Assembly: GCA_900239685.1 (NCBI GenBank)
Contig: OENT01000385.1
Location: 60,393 to 124,392, forward strand
From: Rotaria macrura
Lineage: Eukaryota; Rotifera; Eurotatoria; Philodinida; Philodinidae
Reading direction: 5' to 3'
DNA length: 64,000 nucleotides
The notes under the pieces were generated by a model. It was not told the origin of the DNA. It made no database searches and was given only the letters and a program-made list of their open reading frames with translations. Of the stretch, positions 50,293-62,300 are shown one piece after another (positions within the stretch are counted from its first letter, which is position 1; each line of letters opens with the position of its first letter). Made by a program: the position numbers and the translations under genes.

Positions 50293-51654
50293 ATGTCTGC
50301 TTTGTTTCTAACTTCGAATAGGTTTCATTTTAAATTTCCTATATACATATTGTATCGTCAATTATCAACTATTGATTGTCGTGCTAATAATCAGATAAGA
50401 TTAACAAATGGTCATACAAACTTAGGATCTAATTCAGTGCAGACAAATGAATCGAACGTTATTGGAAATCATTTTTATCAAAAACGTTCTATAACATTAC
50501 ATGGACCAACAGCTAATGAGCAAAAATCATCTCCGAATACAGACGATAGAACACCATTTCAATTTCCACCAGGACGACCAAATGACAAACCAAAACTTGA
50601 ACATTTACGTTTCATTGAAAATCAACTCATAAAAATTGTAAATACTTGAGTAGAAATCGATATGTGCTGTATTTTCGTTTTAATTGAATAATGTTTGTTT
50701 TCTCATATTTTAGCTACCGGATTTTCATAAACGAATGCATCCATATGCTTTATATACAGTGGATGTTATTTTTGAAAATTACTATGACAATCCACCCAAA
50801 ATTATGAAGTAGGCAGAGATAAAAGGGTATTAGAAAATGTATGTGTGATTCTTGATAGACATATGGCAGTTCGAATAGTGTTTAGACTAAATAGATGACT
50901 AACCAATCAACATGTCACTAATTTACTTATCGTTGACATTAATAGTAATAACGATGTGAATAAATGATTTTAGCTACTCTATTCTAATGATATTTCGACT
51001 CGACACTGACACGCATGAAAGAATTCAAGAAGAAACCTAAAAGAATCACCGAACCATGAATGCTAATTGTCTAACACTGATCTAACACTGCCATATTTCT
51101 ATCGCTAAAACAAGAATATATTTGATTTTGAAAATTTTTTCGTTCGACTTCTAGAGGAGTTGGCAGTTATGCTATAACACTGTTTTGGATACGAACAAAA
51201 TTAAATTTTAAATTAATGAATATAAATATTCATTTACTTAAAACAACGATTGATGAAGAATCGAATTGTGTTAAAATACGTTGGCGTATATCAGGTTTAT
51301 CAAATAAATCATTTATCGGAATGCTTAAAGGTTGGAGAAAACCAAAAGATGTCATAGGAAACATGCGTGATTATATAGAGTAATTTAATATATAGTTCTT
51401 TTTTGTTCACAAATAAAAACTTTTCTCGATCATTTTATTTGATCAAATAGATATATCGATGGTCTTTCAATATTTTATGTTCGAGGTGATGGTCGCATAT
51501 ATAAACATCGACTTGATAGAGTAATTCTTTCTTTTTAAATTTGCATTCATATATTTTTCTTTTTCTTAAGATAATGGTCGATGAAGATAAAGAATTGGCT
51601 ACATCACCATTAAAAAAACAGAAACTAGCTGTGACGGCACCAATATCTGTGTAG
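50293..51654 (+). CDS. C6orf136-like protein (DUF2358 family)
   Basis: A member of the conserved DUF2358 family, which includes human C6orf136; the molecular function is not established. Exons 50293-50637, 50714-50808, 51155-51379, 51451-51520 and 51571-51654 join in phase to about 272 residues. The N-terminal 90 residues are unconserved and could include a mitochondrial presequence. The domain runs from LPDFHKRMHPYALYTVDVIF through FWIRTKLNFKLMNI, VKIRWRISGL and YIDGLSIFYVRGDGRIYKHR, which matches the family pattern of a length-constrained NTF2-like fold ending in a G-DG-I--H-L motif. A T-rich 3' splice site ends 2 bases before the ATG. AATAAA lies at 51727. Confidence 0.87.
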
Positions 51655-51726
51655 TATATCTGATTACTGTTCTTTTTTTCTTCCTGTCTTGTTGTTTTTT
51701 TTTCTTCTATTTGCTTATTAAAGAGA

Positions 51727-51732
51727 AATAAA
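51727..51732 (+). promoter_or_regulatory. AATAAA polyadenylation signal of the DUF2358 gene
   Basis: AATAAA lies 73 bases after the stop codon. Confidence 0.55.
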
Positions 51733-52287
51733 TTATCACTGATGTATTTTTTCTCTATAACTAAATTTAGAAAAATATATACATACATATTTAAACAACA
51801 GACATCTTTTACATTTGTAGATTAATCTATAAATATTCTGCTAAAACGGGTAAGTTAAATTTTCTACTTGCAATATTTCTCGGTTTCTATTTTTTATTTT
51901 TTTGTTCTCAAGACTAATTTAGAAAAAAAAAAAAAAAAACTATGAAGGGAAAAGAAAAGAAAAACAGAATAACAGTCGTATTCTTCTCTTTACATCCTCT
52001 TCTCTCTATTCCTTCTACATGATAAGAAAAGTGGACCTTGTTTTTTTTCTTTTTTTGCCTTTTGTAGGAACATTATTTTTTTTTTCTTCGATGACAATAG
52101 CACATAACACAAAAATACATTGATTGATTCATATTTTTTCTATGACTTATAATTGATTAGCATAACACATATTCATATGCGAAAGTTATTTTAGATCATA
52201 ATTGTATTATGATAATACATATTTTTTTTCTCTCATCGTTATAGTATTGTTTAATCTTATTAAGATATTTGAAATAAGAAAAGAAAA
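51733..52287. other. Spacer between the DUF2358 gene and OSBP
   Basis: A pyrimidine/A-rich spacer. A good 3' splice site (TCTCATCGTTATAG) ends at 52244, 43 bases before OSBP start 1a, so the 5' end of that exon is probably formed by splicing. Confidence 0.5.
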
Positions 52288-55200
52288 ATGACGTCACAAC
52301 GTGCTCGAGATGTGGCACGTCATTTGAAAGATGATATTAAACATAGCATGCATATATCAACACGATCAAGAGAAAGTTTTACATCCTACGCATCGCCAAC
52401 AATCATTCATAGTGGTAGGATCACTTGTAGTCTATTTACTACATAAAACTATTTAATAATGCTTTTCAAGCTTGTATCGATATACACTCGGTTGTTGTCA
52501 CAATATGCTCATTATTATATTAATACGCACCCGTATTTCTAACGTTCGTGTATAATATTGTACATCTGATAATCATTTATGACCTTTTAGGTCTCATTTC
52601 TGTTTTTCTGTCGACGAAGTAGGAAAGAAAGAAAAGAGAAAGAGAAAGTTCTCCGTTTTTGTTTTTTTGAATTTCTCTTCTATTCATTACTGCTTTTTGT
52701 TCTATCTCAATCGACTTACTTGTCTGTAATGTATGCAGTGTTATTCTGCTTTATTTCATTGTAGTTGGTTGCCTATTAACTTTGTCCAAATTTTTTCTTC
52801 TTCTCATTTGTTCTTTTTTTGTTTTTTCGTTGTTGATAATCATCTTGAATTTATGCCACAACGTATGCGAAAAATTGTTTCAAAATGTCGACCATCATTT
52901 GGTCGACTACGTCGACATCGACATTCAGTTGCCACTACTAATGATTATATTAGTGAAAGTAAATTTTTGTGCTTCTTAGTTTTCTATCATATTTCATTCT
53001 TCCTATATTTACTGTGAAATATAATCTTGATGAATCGGGAACTATGCATCACCTACCGTCAGATATATTTTCTTAATCGAATTGCTTATGAAAAATTCTG
53101 TGTATATATGTATTAAATTATGTTTTTCATTGATTATTTCCTATATTGCTCTGTTTTGTTTTCTTTATTTCTCAATCAGCTATAATCTCCTACTGTTACT
53201 CTTGCTGTTCATGCACGGGCGCGTTTATCTTTCACTTGTATTCTAATTCTAATTCTGATCGAAAATCATTTTTCTATGAAAGACATGCGCCATCACTCGC
53301 TCCTAAATGATAATTCAAGCATGATTTATACGATAACAGTCATCATAAGAAGAAGAAGAAGAAGAAGAGAAAAAAAAACTAATAGATCGATAGTGTAGCA
53401 AGAAAATGAAAAGCTTATCTCGCTCAAAATAATTGCTCGCCAACAGTGACAAACTCGTATTCGTATAAAAACTGCTTCGATGCATGTACTATTTTGCTTT
53501 GCTAGATGATAAAATGAATACAAAAATCTAAAAATGAAACAATAGCACGTTTCTTTTTATTTTCTTTTCGACAATGATTTTCATATGTATTCAGTAAACT
53601 TTTCTTTAGATTCCAATAATCAACCGACATCATCTCATTCTCAATTAAATGCTTCCGGTAGTTTTCAAAGATCGACTCGATCTTATCCAACAATATCAAC
53701 ACTAACATCTTTTCTTATCGCTCCTTCTGCATTAACTGATAATTCTAAACTAAATAATTTAACAGAAGGCGACACTGGTAATTCGAACTTAACAAAATAT
53801 AGATTGAGTATAAGATTGCATATATTTCATAGAGAGTCAAACGAATCTATCATCATCATACGATACAGTCATGTCAAATACACTGTTATCATCATCCATG
53901 CAAAATTTAGCACATCCAACAAATCCAATTTCGATGAGTACAGGTATTGTACCGCCACCTGTTCATTTTCAACAACCATTGTATATGCAATCAACAACAC
54001 CTTCAGTTGCTAATGGAAAAGATGATATGCGTGGATGGTTATATAAATGGACAAATGTAATTAACGTCATAGATTAATATCTTGTTTAAATACAAGGTTC
54101 ATAAAATTTTTCATTTCTTTTAGTATTTAAAAGGATATCAAAAACGTTGGTTTGTTTTACAAGCCGGCATACTTTCTTATTATCGTACACAAGATGAAAT
54201 GATACATACATGTCGTGGTACAGTTTATCTTGAATCAGCACATTTATCATCAAATGATGCATGTCATTTTGTTATATCAAATGGTTCAACAATACTTCAT
54301 TTACGTACATCAACAGAAACTGATAAACAACGTTGGATGAGTGCATTAGAATTAGCGAAACAAAAATCATTGAAAGGACGAAAACAATATCAAGATTCTG
54401 ATGAAGATATATCAAATGTTGATGATATCAATGATCAACAATCACAACAACAACAACAACAACAACATAATCAAGTTGCTCAACAATATCAACATCAACA
54501 ACAAAGTAATATCAATGATCATACAAAACTTTCAACAAATACAAATGAACGTGTTGAATTATTAACGATGAATAAAGCATTCGAAACAAAATTAGAGGAT
54601 TTGAAAATGTGTATGGACTTAATCAATCGTCATTATCAAGCACTTTATCGTACACTTGGCGATCTTGAACAGATCGATAAAACAGAAACAACAGTTAATA
54701 TAATTAAAAGTGTTAGTGAACGTGCGACATTATTTCGTATTACATCAACAGGTACATAATTTCGAAATGTCTTTTGCTCTTACAGAGAACGAGAAGAAAA
54801 CTTATTTACGTATTAGAAAAAAAAAGAAAAGAAAGTATGACAAATTAGTATGTTTATCATTACTAAATAAGAATAATTTTTGCAATGAAAGTTTTTCTGA
54901 ATTATCGACTCGTAAAATGTATCCGTGTACGTAAGAAAAAAGACATAGAGACTTGTTATCGACGGAAAACATTCTAAATATGGAATATTCATTAATAGAG
55001 TTTTTCCTTATCGATAAGCAAGACATTAAGTTTGTTTACAAATAGAATATGTAATTTCTTAATGTAGAACATGTTACTAAATAGCTTTATTTTAAGTTTT
55101 GTTCACGATTTAGTATGTCATTCTCATTCCAAATGTACGTATAATATATTATTTTATTGCGTCTTTGACAGTGTAGTTATGATTAGCATATGTTCCTGCT

Positions 55201-58200
55201 TTGCTCGCTATTGATATCGACCTTTGAGTTGTTTTTCTTCGAATACAAACAATAACCTGTTTTTCACATTCCATTGAAGATTCATCAAAAGTCAGACCAT
55301 AAGAGAGACATTCTCGTTATTTTATCAGTGTTTTAGCACGATTATGAGGTGAGGATAGGCGTGCCCTTTTCGAAAATAACTTTACTTCATCCCTATTGAA
55401 AATACGTGTCTGATTTGATCTAGCACGGAAATCATTTATTTATTTCCAGAAGAGAAAACATTGCATTCGACTGTCCTCCAATCAAAGTTTCTAGTTTTAT
55501 CCTTACTAGTATTGTGACTGGAATATGATTTCATTCTGAGAATATAGATATTGTCTTTTGTGTTCTGCTAGTTTCTATTGAAGGAAATATATTCTATCTA
55601 AAAACGTACTATATCATGGAATTTTGATGACAGAAGAAATATTTAAAATAGATGAGAAGAAGCTCATTTATTTAGTGACATAAACTGTAACTAACAATAT
55701 TTTTCTTCATACAAGATTAAAGTCCTCTCATAAAACATATTGATACATGAGAAATTGGACGGTTTTCCGTTGATTTAGAAAGCGATTCAATAGATTTCAT
55801 TCGTTTGCAATATCATCTGTTTTCTTTAGCTATGCTCAATGCTTGTCAAGAACTTGTACATTTAATACAAAATCAAGGTCGTAAATGGCAAAAAGCTATT
55901 CAATTTGAACGTGACGCACGTTTACGTATGGAGCGTATGTGTGAACAAGTTGCATCACAAAATGTTAAATTAGAAAAACAAATGCAGCGTGCGTCACGTA
56001 TCGAAAGAAAGAAATGTACATCCGGTCATTCAACATTGAGCACAATAAAATCATCGGATTTACGTGGAACAAATGATACAAGTAATCTGTCAGATGACGA
56101 TGAATTCTATGATGCGATTGATGATCCACAAACGATTGGTGTTTTCCGTATTCCGTATGTTTTTTTTGTTCGTTTTTTGAGTTATCTATCATTCATAAAA
56201 TTGATGTTCTATGCTTTGTTTTATTTCTATAGACTTCAACAACACGTCTCAAGTAATGATAAAGAATCTCCAAATATTGTTGATGGTGATGCAAGTTCCT
56301 ATGACGAGGATGAAAGTGAATCTGAAGAACAAGATGAAAGTAGTTTGCCAATGGTTATCGTCAAAGGTACTTATGCCTATTCATTTTATGTTCTTCAGCT
56401 TTCTATTTAATGAATATTTGATTTTTGCATTTAGCATCAAAAGCTGAAGAAACAACAAATAATGCCGTAACTACGACAGAGACAAGTACTACACCAACTA
56501 CTCGAAAGTCTGCCAATAATATTCAACAGCAACCACAACCACAACAACAACAACAACAACAACAACAGCAACAACAATTAGTAGTACCAAAGCGTACCCG
56601 TCGTGATCGTATACCAGAACGACCGAATTATAGGTAGTTTTTTTTTTTCATTTAAATTTGATTCCATAATTAAAATATCTAACATTGATAACAACATATT
56701 TTAGCATCAATTTATGGAGTATAATGAAAAATTGTGTTGGCAAAGACCTATCAAAAATTCCTATACCGGTTAATTTCAGTGAACCCATATCCATGTTACA
56801 ACGTATCACAGAAGAACTTGAGTATAGTTCTGTACTTGATACAGCAGCTAAAATAACGAATAACTGGGAACAACTAGCGTATGTTGCTGCATTTACGATT
56901 TCATCGTATTCAACAACATCAACAAGAGTTAACAAACCGTTTAATCCCATACTTGGTGAAACATATGAATGTGATAGAACCGATGATCTCGGTTGGAAAT
57001 CAATAGCTGGTATGAAACGTTTCGTATTCAATCAGTTTAGTATTGTTGATTTATTTTAGAACAAGTTAGTCATCATCCACCAGCTTTGTCAACATATGCC
57101 GAAGGTCAAGGGTGGACGTTGTATCAAGAATTTACTATGACATCAAAATTTCGTGGACAATATCTAAGTATAACACCATTAGGTAAATATACGTTTTTAA
57201 AAACATTTACTTTCTCTTATGTGAACTGAACGATAAAATAAGACATTCAAAAGTTGCCTGAGAAAAATATCAAATTAAGTTTTCATGTAAGAATACATCA
57301 ACGACACACATCTATCGTTTTTCATTTCGGACAAGGCACATAATCATGTTTAAAAATAGAAAACATAGAACGAAAATGGAAATAAATTTGAATGTCCGAA
57401 TAATTGAGAAATCAAGGTTGGTTGTTTTTTTTTTTGGTATCACTACAAATCTTTTAACAGTAGTCATAGCCTTGATCTTTTAGAAACGATCAACGTTCGT
57501 CCATAGATTAGAATCATGACCTAGAATAATGCGTGTGTAAACATTGCATCATCTTCATCGATCATTTTCTGACTGAAAACAGTTTGATTATCGGGCACTC
57601 TTTTGTTTTTTCTAGAGTACTTCGCCATAAGAATCAATTCAATTTTCTGATTGGCACGTACTATCTCATAAGTTAACACTTCTATGTCGTGTTTTTTTTT
57701 TGTTACGGGAAAACATCAATCTTAGACATTGTAAATTTTCAGATTTGATTTTGCGATTCATTACTAATATCTAAGTTTCTTTACTATATGAGCAGCAAAT
57801 CAAATTAAATTTGTCTTATCTAATGATCAATATTATTCTTTTCTTTAGGTTATTCGCATTTAATATTTAAAAATACTGGTAATCATTTTACATGGAAAAA
57901 AGTCACTACTCTTGTCAACAATATAATTGTTGGTAAACTTTGGATTGATAATGTAAGTGAACAAATGATTAGTAGACAAGAAATGAATTGAAATTTGTTT
58001 CTTCAATTAGGTTGGTGAAATGGAAATCACAAATCATACAACAAAAGATGTTTGTAAATTAAAATATTTCCCGTATAGTTATTTTTCAAAAGATGTTCCA
58101 CGAAAAGTAACTGGTGTTGTTACTGATGCGCCTGGTCAAGCGCAATGGGTCTTAACTGGTAAAACTCGATGGTCTTGTGTAGATATTTTATTTTATTTTA

Positions 58201-58678
58201 TTTTTGAATTCTTATGAAACAAGGTACGTGGACTGAGAAAATCGAGGGAGGTCCTGTTGAATCGACGGCAGGTCGCCATGCACATTCTCATCATATGGAA
58301 ACTCGTAATATGAAATTATTATGGCAACGGAAAATGCCTCCAGCTTATCTTGAAAATATGTATAATTTTACACAGCTCGCAATTGAAATAAATGAAGATG
58401 AACCAAATGTTGCGCCGACAGATTCTCGACGTCGTCCAGATCAACGTTTAATGGAAGAAGGACGTTGGGATGAAGCAAATCAAGAGAAATTACGTGTCGA
58501 AGAAAAACAACGACAAGCTCGACGTGCACGTGAATCATCGGGAGAACATACATATGAAGCAAAATGGTTTAAAAAACAAAACGATACGTTAACAGATTCT
58601 GAAATGCACATATATACAAATGAATATTGGGAATGTAAACAAAAGCAAGATTGGTCAAGATGTGATGATATATTTTAA
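52288..58678 (+). CDS. Oxysterol-binding protein (OSBP1/2 type)
   Basis: Sterol/PI4P exchanger acting at ER-Golgi contacts. Exons: 52288-52414 (first exon 1a), 53610-53807, 53869-54056 (or from 53833), 54124-54751, 55830-56154, 56233-56366, 56435-56633, 56705-57009, 57060-57182, 57849-57952, 58011-58158 and 58224-58678, all in phase; about 977 residues. The PH domain begins GWLYKWTNYLKGYQKRWFVL and ends near KQRWMSALELAKQ. A Gln-rich linker and a helical segment (ACQELVHLIQNQGRKWQKAI) follow. The acidic tract DDDEFYDA is a FFAT motif for binding VAP in the ER. The lipid-binding ORD includes NLWSIMKNCVGKDLSKIPIP, PFNPILGETYE and the family fingerprint EQVSHHPPA; the end EYWECKQKQDW matches OSBP. 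An alternative first exon, 1b, lies at 52853-52958. Confidence 0.94.
52853..52958 (+). CDS. Alternative first exon 1b of OSBP
   Basis: ATG 52853 opens a basic 35-codon exon (MPQRMRKIVSKCRPSFGRL and following RRHRH) that ends in GAA A/GTAAAT at 52958, phase 1. That is the same phase as exon 1a, so it too can join the exon at 53610. No 3' splice site compatible with phase 1 lies before it, so it cannot be an internal exon after 1a. It is therefore best read as a separate start with its own promoter, giving an OSBP isoform with a basic N-terminus. Confidence 0.6.
52959..53609 (+). other. OSBP intron after the alternative first exons
   Basis: AT-rich; nothing recognised apart from the flanking splice sites. 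A GAA/AAG-rich run lies near 53347-53370. Confidence 0.6.
54752..55829 (+). other. OSBP intron
   Basis: A 1.1 kb intron between the PH/linker exon and the exon starting AMLNACQELV. No other gene is recognised. Confidence 0.6.
57183..57848 (+). other. OSBP intron within the ORD
   Basis: An intron inside the lipid-binding domain; AT-rich with no recognised content. Confidence 0.6.
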
Positions 58679-59178
58679 TCGATTGAATATAAATTCTTAT
58701 CATCTATCTATTTTGGTTTTGGTTTTTCTTTTCTTTTCTTTTTTTTTTAATTTATTTATTATTAAAAGAATCTTTCACTTTCTCTCACGTTTTGTTTTTC
58801 ATGTTAATTATTTGTATACGTTTAAAAACTCTTTGTCTCTGATAAAAAACAGAAAAAAAAATATTATCTCAATTTTCTCCTTAACATGCGATTGATTTTG
58901 TTTTTTTGTGCTTTTTGTTTCAACTGTGGATTTGTAAATCAACAAACTTCTTTTCTATACATACATGTGTATCTCGAGAAGTTTTTACAAACTAACGTTC
59001 AATATTCTCACTTGATCTTTTTTCTTTTCTTCTTTCTTTGGATTTAACGATTCAATATATTTTAGATAAGATGGTGATAGAATAGAAGGAAATAACGTTC
59101 GCATAATAATTATGATGTTGATTAGCAATTCAAATAAAAGAAAAAAAGAAAGACAACATTTAAAATAGAATAATTAAA
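58679..59178 (+). other. OSBP 3' untranslated region and spacer
   Basis: T-rich region after the OSBP stop. AATAAA at 59133-59138 lies only 41 bases before the start codon of the next gene, so the two transcription units are almost touching. Confidence 0.5.
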
Positions 59179-59296
59179 ATGATTAAATTTATATTAGTAT
59201 TTGTTTTTGCTTGTTGTTCGGCGCAAAACAATCCGCTTATTGGTATGTAAATTTGATATACGTTGAATATTTTTTACTATGGGGAACGACATGTTT

Positions 59297-59329
<33 letters not shown>

Positions 59330-62300
59330 CTTATTTATTCCGAGGCAATACTTTTTTTCTCGGTACATGCTGTCGTATGTTTGAATGTCATTATTAGTCA
59401 ATATAATAAAATATTTATTAAATTGATTAATCGAAATTCATGAACACGAAAGTCAAATTATTCCAGACAATTTAAAAGTTGACTCTCTACTTATAATCGT
59501 ATATTGAATGACAAAACTTTCATGGACTCGTATAAAGATATTTGATGCGTGATATTCATCTTTTTTGTAATCATCAAGACCTCGCTAAATGTCTATAAAA
59601 AAAAGACGTAAAATAAATATTTACATGTTGTTAGTAAAAAAATTTTTATATTAGATCTAGTTGCTGTTACTAATCATCGAGAAGATAATGCTTGTTTCAT
59701 CGACTTAGAGGCATATCACGACACCTCGTTCTTGTTTTCAGTCCTTCAGAATTGGAATGAAATTCATATGCTATAATGAGACATTACTAATGTCAGGTTT
59801 GCAATCTTATAATTACAACTGTCAAGATCAGGCACGCGAAGAAGTGAGATGAGATTACCGAGATATCTATCAAACATATCTGACTAGAATTCGGCATATT
59901 CTTGTTGTGAGTCCATCATTTCACTCATACATTTGTTAGGGAATCTTCTAAATTTGATAAAATCAGATTTGCTTACGAGTTATGGTCATTTTATTGAATT
60001 TTTCGGCTTGTATTAGTATGCTAAGAAAAAAATCGATGTCAAACAAATTAATTATCAAATTGTATCGAGATCTATCTGTATAGAAAGATAGAATTCATCG
60101 TTGTTGTAGTTTTTTTTCTCCCACCAATCGATCGTTTCTGGTCAAGATACGATGAATAAAAGATACGCAAATTTTTCAGAAAAGACCAACAATAATCGAA
60201 ATTTTCCATGTATCATGACGACGATTCGATCTAGTTCTTTGTAACATATACTGAATAGCAATTATTTGATTCGGTTTCTTTTTAATTATCTTATATAGTC
60301 GACGGAACATTCAGAAAAATGATCATGACTCGAAAAAGAAAATATACATGTCACTCATCTTTCTCGATCAAAAGAATTCATTCGTTTAAGAAACGAATTC
60401 AACACAGGTACGACGAAGCATTCTCTTTTATCAATATGAACGAAGAATCGCCTTTCGTCTCTCGGTCGATATCTCGATAGATATCAAAGAAAACTCACTT
60501 GATTTCGTATGAAAACAAACCCATATTTGCTTGATGCAGTTGTAAAGTCTAGAGAAGATGAAGCGATTGACATGCTTAACCAAACTAATGGGTAGTTTCA
60601 ATAGTTCCTATCGAGAAAGAATATCTATAAAAATTGACGTGTATCAAGATTTGTCAAGGTAAAAAATGTCATCGTGATTGACTCGAAAAAAATGAAAGAA
60701 AACATTTTTACAGTAATCAATTATTTCTCAATATCAATCATAGTGCACTTGTACTTCATACAGAAGTAGATTCTATACATCGTGCTGTACTCAAACACAG
60801 TTTTTCGATTATGTTATATAAAAAAAGAATAGAGAAACCATATTAATATAACACTTTGATGGCTACGATTACCTTATTCTGAAGCTCTTGAAATCAATAA
60901 ATCTCTAAGATTCGAATAAAACTTCTCATCAATTAAGAAATGCTGAGTATTCACTTTTTGTGTACTCAAAAAGTGAGTACACTTTAGAATCGGCCAGTGT
61001 GTCCGGCCGGCCGTTAACACGATAACTCTTTACAAATACACTCGATTGAGCTGAAATATCAATATCTCGGTCGAGTTCGAAGATGAGAGTGATCCGGCAA
61101 GAAATGGCTGAGCTATCGAAAAAATTGTCATTTTTCACCAAACCATCCCTGAGGTGGGGTACAGGGATTTTTTCAAAAAAAACTTTTTTCTCAGAATTAT
61201 CCACAACGTATATAAATCGACTCAGTTTTTAACGCTGATTCCGAATCTGATATTAGTTTTGAACCAAATCGCAGCTTTCTAACAAAACATTGGCTGCAAA
61301 AAGTTCTCAAATGCACGAAAACTGCATCTAGAAACAAAATTGCCTAGACATGTCTGAGATGATCAGTAGTTTTGGAGTTTCCCAAAAAGATTTATCAGTA
61401 CACACATTCTAGAATGATTGATTTGTCTCATTCACTTTTTGAAGTACACATAACTCTCGGACATAAGTCCGAAGTTTTCACATTTATTTTAAACGAAATG
61501 TGAGAAACACAAAAGATAAATAGAGTATTGAATTTCGCTAGAAACAGTCGCGCAAGTGTCATTCTTTTCGCAGTAGTTAAAATTCAATTGAAGTAAATGA
61601 ATATTTATCCCGCTTTTTTAAATATAGTTTTTCGTTCGTTAAAAAAAGGGTTCAATCAAAACTTGCGTGTGTGGAAAAATACAAAACAAAAAGTCATCAG
61701 AAATGATTTCCACGTGGAAAAAATACTGAAAACAAAATAGTTTATACATTTGAAAACGACTTAAATGTCCGAAATTTAATTAGAATTGTAGCATGATTCT
61801 TCAAGTCTTTCTCATAGATTGATCAGAAATAAATTATCTTACTGAAAAATTTTTACCTTTCATATTATTTAGGCTATGATTTGGGTCAACATTATTCACG
61901 TATCCGTATATTCGAATTCGATAGTTATTCTGATGTGAAACTTCTTAAATTTCAAGTTCACGGTCCAACAAAAGTAGCCAATTGGTCAATAACGCTTGCC
62001 ACTGAAGGAATATGTGCGAAAAATTTTGCTAATATTCATTTGTAAGTTGAAATCGAAAAGAAATGTATGACATGCTTTTTCTTCTGTTGTCTTGTTTTAG
62101 TTATCTTCAGTATGGTGCATATCCATTGAGTGCACCTCGAAATGAATCTTTTCCACAGACATACATAACTTATCGTCATCATCTCTATAAATTTATTTTC
62201 AATCAAACAATTCTCAATCCATTAATTCAAATAAATAGTCCTCCTATTGGACAATGGTTTGCTATGGTAAGATAAAGAGCCGCTAAGATCAGAACTATAG

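Larger units (their letters stand above)
59243..61872 (+). other. Intron 1 of the TMEM8-like gene
   Basis: A 2.6 kb intron directly after the signal-peptide exon; all other introns of this gene are short. It contains a TA microsatellite and a compositionally distinct 0.5 kb block at 60948-61447. No exon is recognised. Confidence 0.6.
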
